Source: Chloroflexota bacterium
GTDB taxonomy: Bacteria; Chloroflexota; Limnocylindria; Limnocylindrales; CSP1-4
Reading direction: 5' to 3'
Assembly: GCA_016191345.1 (NCBI GenBank)
Contig: JACPOU010000042.1
Span: 23,041-87,040 of the forward strand
Length of the DNA stretch: 64,000 nt
The stretch's first letter is position 1; the number at the start of each line of letters is the position of its first letter. Shown here one piece after another: positions 42,538 to 51,713 of the stretch. A program made the translations under genes and the position numbers. The notes below the pieces were generated by a model. It saw only the letters and a program-made list of their open reading frames with translations, searched no databases and was not told the origin of the DNA.

Positions 42538-43803
42538 TCAGCGGAAGAGGCCGGGAAGCTTGGCAACGATCGCCTTGGCGAGCGGGTCCCCGATCTTCTG
42601 CATGTGCTGGCCGGCCTCCCGATCGGCCTTCGCCGCGGCCGCCCAGTCCATCGCTCCCTGTGCATCGACGACCGCCTTCGTCGTCAGCACATGGCCGGTC
42701 ACGAGATCGGTCAGCGCCTCCTTCGGAAGTCCGGTGGCGCCGGCGAGGAAATCCACGAACTGCGGAACGTAGACCGCGGTCAGGTCGCTGACCGCCTTGT
42801 CCATCTTCGCCTGGTTCTTCGTCGCGACACCCGTCGTGTAATCGACGAAGAAGCCGTTGTGGGCGCTCCAGATGCCGTTGAAGGCGTCCTTGGCGTCGGC
42901 ACCGTACAGGCTGCCGATGGCCGCTCCGAGGTCGGTGCCGTTCGTGTTGAGCGCCGAGCCAGCGGCGGTGAATTCCGCGGAGCGGCCGCCGAGGGCGGCA
43001 GCCGTTGCGAACGACGCGAGGTAGAGGTGCTCCTGGAGGGTCTGGTTCAGCGTGACCCGGAGGTCGACGCCCTTGTTCGTTGCCTCGCCGGGGAAGGCAT
43101 CCGGGAACTTCGCCGCGATGGCGGGGGCAAGGGCATCGCCGATCTTCTGCATGTGGCCGTACGCCGTCCGGATCGCGGCGTACGCCGCCGTCCAGTCGCC
43201 GGCCGCCTGGGCATCGACGATCGCCTTGGTCTGCAGCACATGATCGGTGACGAGGGAGGTGACGGCGTCCATCGGGAGACCCGTGGCGCCGGACGCGAAG
43301 TCGGAGAACTGCGGGACGTAGATGGTGGTCAGGTCGCTGACGGCCTTGTCCATCTTCGCCTTGTCCTTCGTGGCCACACCCGTGGTGTAGTCGACGAAGA
43401 AGCCGTTGTGGGCGCTCCAGATGGCATTGAAGGCATCCCTCGCCTCGGCGCCGAAGGCCGCCCCGATCAACTCACCGATGTCAGTGCCGTTCGCGTTGAG
43501 GAGTCCCCCATAGGCCGCGAATTCGTCGGTCCGCCCGCCGAGGGCCGCGCCGGTGGCCTTCGAGGCGAAGATGATGTGCTCGCCCAGCTTGAGGTCGAGG
43601 ACGGTCCGGAGGTCCGCCGCCCGTGAATCGATCGTGACCGCGGTGCCGGCCGTCGATCCGGCGGGCGACATCGAGGGCTCCATCGTCATCATCGAGCCGG
43701 AGGCCGTGGGGTTGACGCTGGACGGGCCCGTCGAGGCACCGCTCGAGCAGGCGCCCGCCAACACGACTGCGGCCGCCGAGAGCGTGATCGTTCTTCGAAT
43801 CAC
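42538..43803 (-). CDS. Lipoprotein with duplicated helical domain
   Basis: A 421-residue lipoprotein (lipobox LAGACSS near residue 18, then a Ser/Met-rich linker). Two tandem, highly similar helical domains of about 165 residues follow (about 75-240 and 245-415). Each contains L..HLYLAS/HIIFAS...ALGGR, the block IWSAHNGFFVDYTTGVATK, and HMQKIGD. The conserved His, Asp and Met residues could bind metal or haem, but no such function is established. The GTG start at 43803 has GAGGAG eight bases upstream. It lies next to the cupredoxin gene. Confidence 0.75.
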   Translation of the reverse strand: MIRRTITLSAAAVVLAGACSSGASTGPSSVNPTASGSMMTMEPSMSPAGSTAGTAVTIDSRAADLRTVLDLKLGEHIIFASKATGAALGGRTDEFAAYGGLLNANGTDIGELIGAAFGAEARDAFNAIWSAHNGFFVDYTTGVATKDKAKMDKAVSDLTTIYVPQFSDFASGATGLPMDAVTSLVTDHVLQTKAIVDAQAAGDWTAAYAAIRTAYGHMQKIGDALAPAIAAKFPDAFPGEATNKGVDLRVTLNQTLQEHLYLASFATAAALGGRSAEFTAAGSALNTNGTDLGAAIGSLYGADAKDAFNGIWSAHNGFFVDYTTGVATKNQAKMDKAVSDLTAVYVPQFVDFLAGATGLPKEALTDLVTGHVLTTKAVVDAQGAMDWAAAAKADREAGQHMQKIGDPLAKAIVAKLPGLFR

Positions 43804-43951
43804 GAGTCTGACTCCTCTTCGCTGAGGGGACCCGACGTGGCCACGATGGGGGCCGGAAGCGTCGAGCACCTCCATCCCCCGGTACGCAGCCGATCCCCAT
43901 TCGGATGATTCGCTGCCTGGACGAACCTGCTCCGCGCCTAGACTTGCCCGC

Positions 43952-45238
43952 ATGAGGAAGGCGTCGGAACCAACCACGGCGGGCCTTGATTCGAGCCTCA
44001 TGGCGAGCGTGCGGGGCCTCGACGCGGATGGCCGGCTCCTCTTCATGACCCGCGTCCTGCGGCTGTTCGCCTACGGCTTCCTCGCCGTGGTCCTCGTCCT
44101 CTACCTCGAGGCGCTGGGGCTGGATCCCTTCACGATCGGGGCGGTCCTGACCCTGACGCTGATCGGCGACGCGGCGATCTCGCTGTGGCTCACGACGCGG
44201 GCGGATCGCCTCGGGCGGCGGCGGGTCCTGGTTGCCGGGGCGCTCCTCATGGTCGGCGCGGGGCTCGTCTTCGCGGCCACGAGCTCGGTCCCGATCCTGA
44301 TCCTCGCCGCGACGATCGGGGTCATCAGCCCGACGGGCAACGAGGTCGGGCCGTTCCTCGCTGTCGAGCAGGCGGCGCTCAGCCAATCGACCCCCGACGC
44401 CCGGCGCACGCCGGTGTTCGCCTGGTACAACCTCGCCGGGTACGTGGCCACGGCGACGGGCGCGCTCGCCGCCGGGCTGCTGAGCGAGGTGCTCCTCCGG
44501 GGCGGGTTCACGCGGGTGGATGCGTACCGCGCGGTCGTTATCGGCTATGCGCTGCTGGGCCTCGCGATGGCGGCCGTGTTCTCGCGCATCGGGGCCGGGG
44601 TGGAGGCGCCGCCCGAATCCGTCACGGACGACGGGGTCGCCCGGCGCCTCGGCCTCGGCCGCTCCAAGGGGATCGTGGCGCGGCTGTCGCTGCTGTTCTC
44701 CCTCGATTCATTCGCCGGCGGGTTCGTGCCGCAGAGCCTGCTCGCCTATTGGTTTCACCGGAAGTTCGGCGTGGAGCCCGCGCTCCTCGGGACGATCTTC
44801 TTCGGGGCGAACCTCCTCGCGGCGGCGTCGGCGCTGTCGGCGTCCCGCATCGCCCGGCGCTTCGGCCTCGTGAACACGATGGTCTTCACGCACCTGCCCT
44901 CGAACGTCCTGCTGGTCCTCGTCCCGCTCGCGCCGAGCTTGCCCCTGGCGATCGCGCTGCTCCTCCTGCGCTTCTCGCTGAGCCAGATGGATGTGCCCAC
45001 CCGGCAGTCGTATGTCATGGCCGTCGTGGAGCCGGGGGAGCGGTCGGCCGCGGCCGGCGTCACGGGCATCGCCCGGACCACCGGCGCGGCACTCTCCCCG
45101 ATCCTCTCCGCGCCGCTCGTGGCGAGCGCAGGCCTGACGTCCATCCCGTTCTTCATCGCCGGCGGCCTGAAGATCGTCTACGACCTCTCGCTCTGGGCGG
45201 CGTTCAAGGCCCGCCCGGCCCCGGAGGAGCGGCGTTGA
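43952..45238 (+). CDS. MFS transporter
   Basis: A 428-residue major-facilitator transporter with about twelve helices. The loop 2-3 motif appears as LTTRADRLGRRRVLVAG. The ATG is placed by a -10 box TAGACT (43939-43944), seven bases upstream. It is divergent from the lipoprotein gene and followed 13 bp later by a GNAT gene. Drug or metabolite export is likely; substrate unknown. Confidence 0.85.
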   Translation: MRKASEPTTAGLDSSLMASVRGLDADGRLLFMTRVLRLFAYGFLAVVLVLYLEALGLDPFTIGAVLTLTLIGDAAISLWLTTRADRLGRRRVLVAGALLMVGAGLVFAATSSVPILILAATIGVISPTGNEVGPFLAVEQAALSQSTPDARRTPVFAWYNLAGYVATATGALAAGLLSEVLLRGGFTRVDAYRAVVIGYALLGLAMAAVFSRIGAGVEAPPESVTDDGVARRLGLGRSKGIVARLSLLFSLDSFAGGFVPQSLLAYWFHRKFGVEPALLGTIFFGANLLAAASALSASRIARRFGLVNTMVFTHLPSNVLLVLVPLAPSLPLAIALLLLRFSLSQMDVPTRQSYVMAVVEPGERSAAAGVTGIARTTGAALSPILSAPLVASAGLTSIPFFIAGGLKIVYDLSLWAAFKARPAPEERR

Positions 45239-45251
45239 CCTCGCTGCCGCG

Positions 45252-46070
45252 ATGACGGAGGCTCCGTCCATGGACCTCGAGGCGAGCCGCGCGATCGCGG
45301 CCGCGAACCTGGCGCACGTCTTCGGGGTCGTGACGCCGCGCGGCGGAGCCGTCACCGGCGTCCTCCAGCGCGGCGCCGTGCGCGCCTTTGCGACCGGGAG
45401 CAGCGCCGCGTTCTTCAATCCGGTCCTGGCCCTCGAACCCGGGAGCAGGGCTGCGGACGTCGAGGCGGCCGTCGCCTGGCTGGAGAGCCGGGCCCTCCGG
45501 GCCTCGATCCAGATACGGGAGGACCTCGACCCGCGGCTTCTCGAGGCCGCTGCCCGCCTCGGCTTCGAAGCCGAGCCCTGGCGCATCCCGGTCATGGTCC
45601 TGGACCGCATCCCCCGCGAGGCACCGCCCGAGCCGGTCGGTGTCGCCATCCGGATCGGGGGCGTCGAGATCGGGAACGACATGCACGACGCGATTTCGTC
45701 GGGACCCGGCTATCGCGCGCTCTTCGGACCCGGGGTCATGGCGAACCCGGAGGTCCGGATGGCCGTGGCGTACCTCGACGGCGAGCCCGTGGCCGCCGCG
45801 ACGGCGATGCGGGGCGCCGGCGCGATCGGGATCTACGCGGTCGGGACGCGAGAACATGCCCGCCGCCGCGGGATCGGTCGGGCCGTGACGTGGGCGGCGA
45901 TCGCGGCCGGCGCGCAGGCCTGGGGCGATCCCGTGGCGATCCTCCAGAGCAGCGCGCAGGGCGAGCCGCTCTACCGCTCGATGGGCTTCGAGACCGTCAC
46001 CCGGTACGTGTACCTCGAGCGGCCTGCGCTGACCAGCCCGGGTCCGGCGGGCGGCCAGGGCCAGGGCTAG
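45252..46070 (+). CDS. GNAT family N-acetyltransferase
   Basis: A 272-residue protein. The C-terminal half is a GNAT domain: MAVAYLDGEPVAAATAMRG, then IYAVGTREHARRRGIGRAVTWAA (acetyl-CoA binding motif A, about residues 196-218) and LYRSMGFETVTRYVYLE. The N-terminal 120 residues are a degenerate second GNAT-like half. It follows the MFS gene by 13 bp and overlaps the end of the convergent dedA gene by 4 bp. Confidence 0.82.
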   Translation: MTEAPSMDLEASRAIAAANLAHVFGVVTPRGGAVTGVLQRGAVRAFATGSSAAFFNPVLALEPGSRAADVEAAVAWLESRALRASIQIREDLDPRLLEAAARLGFEAEPWRIPVMVLDRIPREAPPEPVGVAIRIGGVEIGNDMHDAISSGPGYRALFGPGVMANPEVRMAVAYLDGEPVAAATAMRGAGAIGIYAVGTREHARRRGIGRAVTWAAIAAGAQAWGDPVAILQSSAQGEPLYRSMGFETVTRYVYLERPALTSPGPAGGQGQG

Positions 46071-46726
46071 CGGGCGCCGCGGCGCCACCCGGGCCGGCCG
46101 AGCCGCCACCAGACGAAGAGCACGACCAGGGCGACGACGGAGACGGCGATCGCGAGGTCGAACGGCTGGAGGGCGCGCCGGATGTCCTCCCAGTTCGCGC
46201 CGAGCTGCTGGCCCGCCCAGACGAGGAGGATGGACCACAGGAAGGCGCCGGCGGTCGAGTACACGACGAACGTCCGGATCGGCATGCGGGCCACGCCGGC
46301 CGGGAACGAGATGAACATCCGGACGATCGGCAGGAGGCGGCTGAAGAACGCCGTCGCCGGGCCGTACTTCTCGAAGAAGCGGTCGGCGAGCTCGATCTCG
46401 TGCTCCCGGATGAGCAGGTAGCGGCCCCAGCGCTCCAGGAAGGGTCGGCCGCCCCACGCCCCGATCGCGTACGCGACGAGGGAGCCGATCGTGTTCCCGA
46501 TCGTGGCCACGACGACGACGATCCAGAACGACCACGGGCCGCCGGTCAGCGGCTCCACGGAGGCGGTATCCGAAACCAGGAAGCCGGCGTACGGGAGGAT
46601 GAGCTCCGAGGGCAGCGGGACCATCGCCGATTCGATCGCCATGGCGACCATGACGCCGAGATACCCGACCGCCCCGTAGAGCGTGTTCAGAAACGGGATG
46701 ACGATCCGGTCGATGAATGCGAGCAC
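46067..46726 (-). CDS. DedA/VTT family membrane protein
   Basis: A 219-residue protein of the DedA family, whose members flip undecaprenyl phosphate or other lipids. Marks are the re-entrant FLNTLYGAVGYLGVMVAMAIESAMVPLPSELILP (Glu-Ser and Pro-Ser-Glu motifs), GNTIGSLVAYAIGAWGG and FFSRLLPIVRMFISFPAGVARM. The GTG start and the GTG of hutH diverge with 67 bp between; a TATCCT box (46776-46771) is its likely -10. Confidence 0.87.
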   Translation of the reverse strand: MLAFIDRIVIPFLNTLYGAVGYLGVMVAMAIESAMVPLPSELILPYAGFLVSDTASVEPLTGGPWSFWIVVVVATIGNTIGSLVAYAIGAWGGRPFLERWGRYLLIREHEIELADRFFEKYGPATAFFSRLLPIVRMFISFPAGVARMPIRTFVVYSTAGAFLWSILLVWAGQQLGANWEDIRRALQPFDLAIAVSVVALVVLFVWWRLGRPGWRRGAR

Positions 46727-46793
46727 GGCACTCCCCGGGGTGGCTCACGAGGGGGAAGGGACGCCGACGAGGATAGCCGACTATCCTGCCCGC

Positions 46794-48500
46794 GTGACCG
46801 ACGTCCATTTCGTGCCGCAGCGATCGCCCGTGCCGGGCGCGGCCGACACGATCGTCCTGACGGGCGCGGACCTGACGATCGCCGACGTCGAGGCAGTGGC
46901 CCGTCTCGGCGCCGATGCCGTCCTCGACACGCACGCGCGCGACCGGATGCAGGAGGCCCGCGACGTCATCGAGCGGCTCGTCGCCGAGGGCGCCGTGGTC
47001 TACGGCGTCACGACCGGGTTCGGGGCGCTGGCGGACCGATCCATCGCCCCGGCCGACGTGGAGCGGCTCCAGCAGAACCTGCTCGTCAGCCACGCGGTCG
47101 GGGTCGGGGAGCCGCTGCCGCGCGACGTCGTCCGGGCGATGCTGCTCCTCCGGGCGAACACGCTGGCCCTCGGGCACAGCGGCGCGCGGCCGCTCCTCGT
47201 GGATCGGCTCTTGGACCTCCTCCGCGCGGGGATCCACCCGGTCGTGCCGGCCCAGGGCTCCGTCGGCGCCTCGGGCGACCTCGCACCGCTTGCCCATCTC
47301 GCCCTCCCGCTCACCGGCCGCGGGACGGTGGAGCGCAACGGCCACATCGTGCCGGCGCTCGTCGCCCTCCGCGAGGCCAATCTGGAGCCGCTCACACTCG
47401 GCCCGAAGGAGGGCCTCGCCCTCCTCAACGGCACGCAGCTCATGTCGGCGCTCGGGGCGCTGCTGCTCGCGGACGCGGATCGCCTCACCCGGACTGCCTC
47501 CACGATCGCGGCGATGAGCGTTGAGGCGCTCCTCGGGACGGACGTCGCGTTCTCGGCCGCGTACCAGCTCGCCCGGCCGCACCCGGGCCAGGTCGCCGTG
47601 GCCGCCGAGCTCCGCTCGCTCCTCCGCGATTCCGGACTCCAGGCCTCGCACCATGGCTCGAGCCACAAGGTCCAGGATCCCTACTCGCTCCGCTGCATCC
47701 CGCAGGTCCACGGCGCGGTCCGAGACGCCCTCGACCACCTCCGCCGCGTCCTCGACATCGAGCTCAACTCCGCGACGGACAACCCGCTCGTCTTCCCCGG
47801 CGGCGGTGTCGCGGATCCCTCGGCGATCGCGACCGGCGGCGGGCTCGTGATCTCGGGCGGCAACTTCCACGGCGAGCCGGTCGCCCTCGCCCTCGACTTC
47901 GCGAAGCTCGCCATCGCCGAGCTCGGCTCGATCAGTGAGCGCCGGACCGCGCTCCTCCTCGACCCGCACCTGAACGGCGGCCTGCCGGCCTTCCTCGCCC
48001 CGGCCTCGGGCCTCGATTCCGGGCTCATGCTCCTCCAGTACACGGCCGCAGCCCTTGCCTCCGAGAACAAGGTCCTCGCCCACCCGGCCTCCGCGGATTC
48101 GATCCCGACGAGCGCGAACCAGGAGGACCACGTGTCGATGGGCCCGATCGCGGGCCGGCACGCCCGCCAGGTCCTCGACCACGTCGAGCGGATCCTCGCC
48201 ATCGAGGCGGTCTGCGCCGCGCAGGCCCTCGATTTCCGGCTCGCGTCCCTGCCGGGGACCGCGGCCGGGACGGGCGTCCGCTCGGCGCACGAGCTCGTGC
48301 GAGGGGCAGCCCGGCACGTCGACGCGGACCGGGAGCTGGGGCCGGACCTCGCCGCGGTTACGGCCCTCGTCCGCGGCGGGGCCCTGGCCGCGCTCGCGGC
48401 GCCGCCGCCCGCTGGTCCGGCGCCAGCCGCGCCGCCGCCCGCCGGTCCGGCACCAGCCGCGCCGCCGCCCGCCGGGCCGGCATCAGCCCGGCCGGCCTGA
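46794..48500 (+). CDS. hutH: Histidine ammonia-lyase
   Basis: It deaminates histidine to urocanate. The protein has VVYGVTTGFGALAD (catalytic Tyr, about residues 66-79) and GSVGASGDLAPLAHL, where Ala-Ser-Gly forms the MIO cofactor. It also has GTQLMSA and SSHKVQDPYSLRC. Length is 568 instead of about 510 because of a Pro-Ala tail made of three near-identical 30-bp repeats (PPPAGPAPAA). The GTG at 46794 lies six bases after a -10 box TATCCT (46782-46787). Confidence 0.95.
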   Translation: MTDVHFVPQRSPVPGAADTIVLTGADLTIADVEAVARLGADAVLDTHARDRMQEARDVIERLVAEGAVVYGVTTGFGALADRSIAPADVERLQQNLLVSHAVGVGEPLPRDVVRAMLLLRANTLALGHSGARPLLVDRLLDLLRAGIHPVVPAQGSVGASGDLAPLAHLALPLTGRGTVERNGHIVPALVALREANLEPLTLGPKEGLALLNGTQLMSALGALLLADADRLTRTASTIAAMSVEALLGTDVAFSAAYQLARPHPGQVAVAAELRSLLRDSGLQASHHGSSHKVQDPYSLRCIPQVHGAVRDALDHLRRVLDIELNSATDNPLVFPGGGVADPSAIATGGGLVISGGNFHGEPVALALDFAKLAIAELGSISERRTALLLDPHLNGGLPAFLAPASGLDSGLMLLQYTAAALASENKVLAHPASADSIPTSANQEDHVSMGPIAGRHARQVLDHVERILAIEAVCAAQALDFRLASLPGTAAGTGVRSAHELVRGAARHVDADRELGPDLAAVTALVRGGALAALAAPPPAGPAPAAPPPAGPAPAAPPPAGPASARPA

Positions 48501-48515
48501 ACGGGAGCCCGGCCC

Positions 48516-49292
48516 GTGCCCGAACTCCGGATCCTCGACGTCCGCGACGCGGACGGGTTTGCGCGGCTCCCGCGCTGCGCCGACCCCGGCTTCGACCACC
48601 GGAGCTGCGACTACTGGGAGGATGCGGATCGCGGCTCGAAGGCGGCCCGCCTCGCCTGGTGGGACCCGAGCGCGGCCCCGGCCCCCGCGCCGGCCCGGCC
48701 CGCGTCGGGGAACCCGTTTGCCCCGGTATCGTCGGGGCCGGCGTTCAATCCCTTCGCGCCCGGGGGTTCCCGGGGCGGCTCCAACCCGTTCGGCGAAGAG
48801 GATGACGAGCCGGGCGCGGCCGTTGACAACCCGTTCGCGCCACGCCGCGAGGCCCGGCCGGCGATCGGCCCGGACCAGCCGCGGAAGCTCCAGCTCCTCG
48901 GCCGCGGGCTCGGCGTCTTCGGGACGTACGCCAAGGTCCTGGAGGTGGACGGGACGCCCGCGGCGTATGCGCAGTTCGGGCCGCTGTCGGCGTACCCGCG
49001 GGCGCAGCGGCTCCGGGATCTCTACCGCCAGCTGCCGGCGGCGCCACTGCCGGCGGTCGTCACCTGCATTGCCACGACGCGCGAGGCCCGCGGCGCCGGC
49101 TACGCGAAGCGCCTCGTGGCCGCGATCTGCGAGGACCTCGCGGGGCGCGGGTTCGCGGCGGTGGAGGCGTACCCGGAGCGCGGTGCCCGCGAGGACGCCA
49201 CGAGCGCGGCCACGCCGGAGTTCTGGATCGCCTGCGGATTCGACCTGGCGGTTGACGACGAGCGCTTCCCGGTCGTCCGGCGGGAGCTGTGA
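48516..49292 (+). CDS. GNAT-like acetyltransferase with NPF-repeat insertion
   Basis: A 258-residue protein. Residues about 130-250 look like a GNAT domain (VVTCIATTREARGAGYAKRLVAAICEDL is motif A, then FWIACGFDLAV). Between the first strand region and this domain is a disordered insertion (about residues 55-115) with four NPF motifs: GNPFAP, FNPFAP, SNPFGE and DNPFAP. The GTG start has GGGAG eight bases upstream. It lies between hutH and hutU and overlaps the next gene (GTGA). Confidence 0.72.
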   Translation: MPELRILDVRDADGFARLPRCADPGFDHRSCDYWEDADRGSKAARLAWWDPSAAPAPAPARPASGNPFAPVSSGPAFNPFAPGGSRGGSNPFGEEDDEPGAAVDNPFAPRREARPAIGPDQPRKLQLLGRGLGVFGTYAKVLEVDGTPAAYAQFGPLSAYPRAQRLRDLYRQLPAAPLPAVVTCIATTREARGAGYAKRLVAAICEDLAGRGFAAVEAYPERGAREDATSAATPEFWIACGFDLAVDDERFPVVRREL

Positions 49293-49936
49293 CCGTGCGG
49301 CCCCAGCGCGCGGGCGGCCCCATCTCGTTCCTCGGCCTGCTCCCGGTCGCGATCGCGCTGCTCGCCGGCTGCGGCAGCCCCGTCGCGACACCATCGCCAT
49401 CGCCACCGTCCTCGCCGCTGCCGCCGATCGGGACCGCCTCGCCCGGGCCCACCTCGGGCTCGAGCCCCACCCCGGTTGCCTCCGGCGCCGTCGCCATCGA
49501 CAGCTCCCTCCTCGCGGTCCTGCCAGCCACCGTGGACGGGCTGCCGTTCGAAGAGACGCCGGACCAGGAAGCCGCCGCGCTCGCCGATCCGCTCCTCGGC
49601 CTGGTCGGCACGGCGATCGCCTCGGGCCTCGCGATCGACGCGCCGACGGGCCAGTTCGTCTACGCGGTCGTCGTCCGGCTCCGGCCCGGCGTCCTGACCG
49701 CCGATTCCTTCCGCGACTGGCGCGATTCCTACAACGAGGGCGCCTGCTCGCAGGCAGGCGGCGTGGCGGGCAACGCCGAGGCGGAGATCGACGGCCGGAC
49801 GGTCTACATCGGGACGTGCGACGGTGGCGTCCGGACCTACCACGCGTGGCTGGAGGCACAGGGCCTCCTCGTCTCGGCCTCGGCCGTCGGGGATCGCCGG
49901 CTCGGCGAGGTCCTCGTCGGGCAGCTGACGCCCTAG
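49289..49936 (+). CDS. Predicted lipoprotein of unknown function
   Basis: A 215-residue protein with signal sequence and lipobox (LLAGCGS near residue 29). A Ser/Pro/Thr-rich linker follows, then a domain with LPATVDGLPFEETPDQEAAAL and a Cys-bearing EGACSQAGG...GTCDGG region that may form a disulfide. The GTG start overlaps the previous stop. It lies between the NPF GNAT gene and hutU. No family recognised. Confidence 0.7.
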   Translation: MTVRPQRAGGPISFLGLLPVAIALLAGCGSPVATPSPSPPSSPLPPIGTASPGPTSGSSPTPVASGAVAIDSSLLAVLPATVDGLPFEETPDQEAAALADPLLGLVGTAIASGLAIDAPTGQFVYAVVVRLRPGVLTADSFRDWRDSYNEGACSQAGGVAGNAEAEIDGRTVYIGTCDGGVRTYHAWLEAQGLLVSASAVGDRRLGEVLVGQLTP

Positions 49937-49945
49937 GATGCGGAC

Positions 49946-51628
49946 ATGACCGACGCCCTTCGCCCGACCCTCCCCGGCGCCCGGCCCGTCCGCGCGCCGC
50001 GCGGCACGGAGCTCAGCTGCCGCGGCTGGCAGCAGGAGGCCGTTCTCCGGATGCTCATGAACAACCTGGACCCGGAGGTCGCCGAGGATCCCGACAACCT
50101 CGTCGTCTACGGCGGCACGGGCCGCGCGGCGCGGAACTGGGCGGCGTTCGACACGATCGTCCGGGAGCTCCGCCGCCTCCGCGACGACGAGACGCTCCTC
50201 GTCCAGAGCGGCAAGCCCGTCGGCGTCCTGCGAACGAACGAGTGGGCGCCACGGGTCCTCATCGCGAACTCGAACCTCGTCGGGAAGTGGGCGACGTGGG
50301 AGCACTTCCGGGACCTCGAATCGCGGGGGCTGATGATGTACGGCCAGATGACCGCGGGGTCCTGGATCTACATCGGCACCCAGGGCATCCTCCAGGGCAC
50401 GTACGAGACGTTCGCGGAGCTGGCCCGGCAGCACTTCGGCGGCACGCTGCGAGGCCGGGTCACCCTCACGGCCGGCCTCGGCGGGATGGGCGGCGCGCAG
50501 CCCCTCGCGGTCACGATGAACGACGGCGTCTGTCTCGCGATCGAGGTCGACGAGCACCGGGCCCGACGCCGCCTCGAGATCGGCTACGTGGACGCGCTGA
50601 CCTACGATCCCGCGGAGGCGCTCGCGACGGCGCGCGGCTGGGCGGCCGCCGGCGAGGCCCGGTCCATCGCGCTCGTCGGGAACGCGGCGGAGATCGAGCC
50701 GGCCTGGGCGAAGGCGGACGAGCGCTTCGATGTCGTCACGGACCAGACCTCGGCCCACGACGCGCTCGTGGGCTACATCCCGGCCGAGATCTCGCTCGGC
50801 GACGCGGCGACGCTTCGGGCGACCCAGCCGGACGAGTACGTCCGGCGCTCGATCCGGTCGATGGGCGACCACGTCCGGGCGATGCTCGAGTTCCAGCGGG
50901 CCGGCTCGATCGTCTTCGACTACGGCAACAACCTCCGGGCGATGGCGGTCGAGGCGGGCGTCGAGCACGCCTTCGACTACCCGGGCTTCGTGCCGGCCTT
51001 CATCCGGCCGCAGTTCTGCGAGGGCCGCGGTCCGTTCCGGTGGGCCGCGCTCAGCGGCGACCCGGCCGACATCCTCCGGACCGACCGGGCGATCCTCGAG
51101 CTCTTCCCGGACGACGCCGGCCTGCGCCGCTGGATCGAGATGGCCGAGGCGCGGGTCCCGTTCCAGGGCCTGCCGGCCCGGATCTGCTGGCTCGGCTACG
51201 GCGAACGGGCGCAGGCGGGCCTGGCGTTCAACGAGCTCGTCCGGACGGGCGACGTCAGCGCGCCGATCGTGATCGGCCGGGACCACCTCGATTCGGGTTC
51301 CGTCGCCTCACCGAACCGGGAGACGGAGGCGATGCTCGACGGCACGGACGCGGTGGCCGACTGGCCGCTTCTCAACGCCCTCGTGAACACCGCGGCGGGC
51401 GCGACCTGGGTGAGCATCCACCACGGCGGCGGGGTCGGGATCGGGTACTCCCAGCACGCGGGCATGGTCGTCGTCGCGGACGGCACGGACCTCGCCGCCC
51501 GGAAGCTGGAGCGGGTCCTCACGACGGACCCTGCGATGGGCGTCCTGCGCCACGCCGACGCGGGCTACGAGCACGCGATCGAGACGGCCCGCGAGCGCGG
51601 CGTCCGGATCCCGATGCTGGATCGGTGA
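49946..51628 (+). CDS. hutU: Urocanate hydratase
   Basis: The second enzyme of histidine breakdown, converting urocanate to imidazolone propionate with tightly bound NAD. The 560-residue length is standard. Motifs: [28 protein letters not shown] (NAD site), DQTSAHD, and [24 protein letters not shown] with the active-site Cys. The ATG lies six bases after a -10 box TAGGAT (49934-49939) that overlaps the stop codon of the preceding gene. Confidence 0.96.
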   Translation: MTDALRPTLPGARPVRAPRGTELSCRGWQQEAVLRMLMNNLDPEVAEDPDNLVVYGGTGRAARNWAAFDTIVRELRRLRDDETLLVQSGKPVGVLRTNEWAPRVLIANSNLVGKWATWEHFRDLESRGLMMYGQMTAGSWIYIGTQGILQGTYETFAELARQHFGGTLRGRVTLTAGLGGMGGAQPLAVTMNDGVCLAIEVDEHRARRRLEIGYVDALTYDPAEALATARGWAAAGEARSIALVGNAAEIEPAWAKADERFDVVTDQTSAHDALVGYIPAEISLGDAATLRATQPDEYVRRSIRSMGDHVRAMLEFQRAGSIVFDYGNNLRAMAVEAGVEHAFDYPGFVPAFIRPQFCEGRGPFRWAALSGDPADILRTDRAILELFPDDAGLRRWIEMAEARVPFQGLPARICWLGYGERAQAGLAFNELVRTGDVSAPIVIGRDHLDSGSVASPNRETEAMLDGTDAVADWPLLNALVNTAAGATWVSIHHGGGVGIGYSQHAGMVVVADGTDLAARKLERVLTTDPAMGVLRHADAGYEHAIETARERGVRIPMLDR

Positions 51629-51713
51629 ACCGCTACGCGTCAATCGCCTGACCGCTACCGTGGCGGGGACTCGCCGTGGTGTTCGAGCGAGTCGATTGTG
51701 AGGGGTACGACAC

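Noticed and set aside
45204..48317. 1037-residue minus-strand ORF
   Set aside because: Shadow of the GNAT, dedA and hutH regions; real genes with clear motifs occupy the same DNA in other frames.
48055..51651. 1198-residue plus-strand ORF
   Set aside because: It is an antiframe shadow of hutH, the GNAT gene, the lipoprotein and hutU, made of Arg/Pro/Gly-rich text with no domains.
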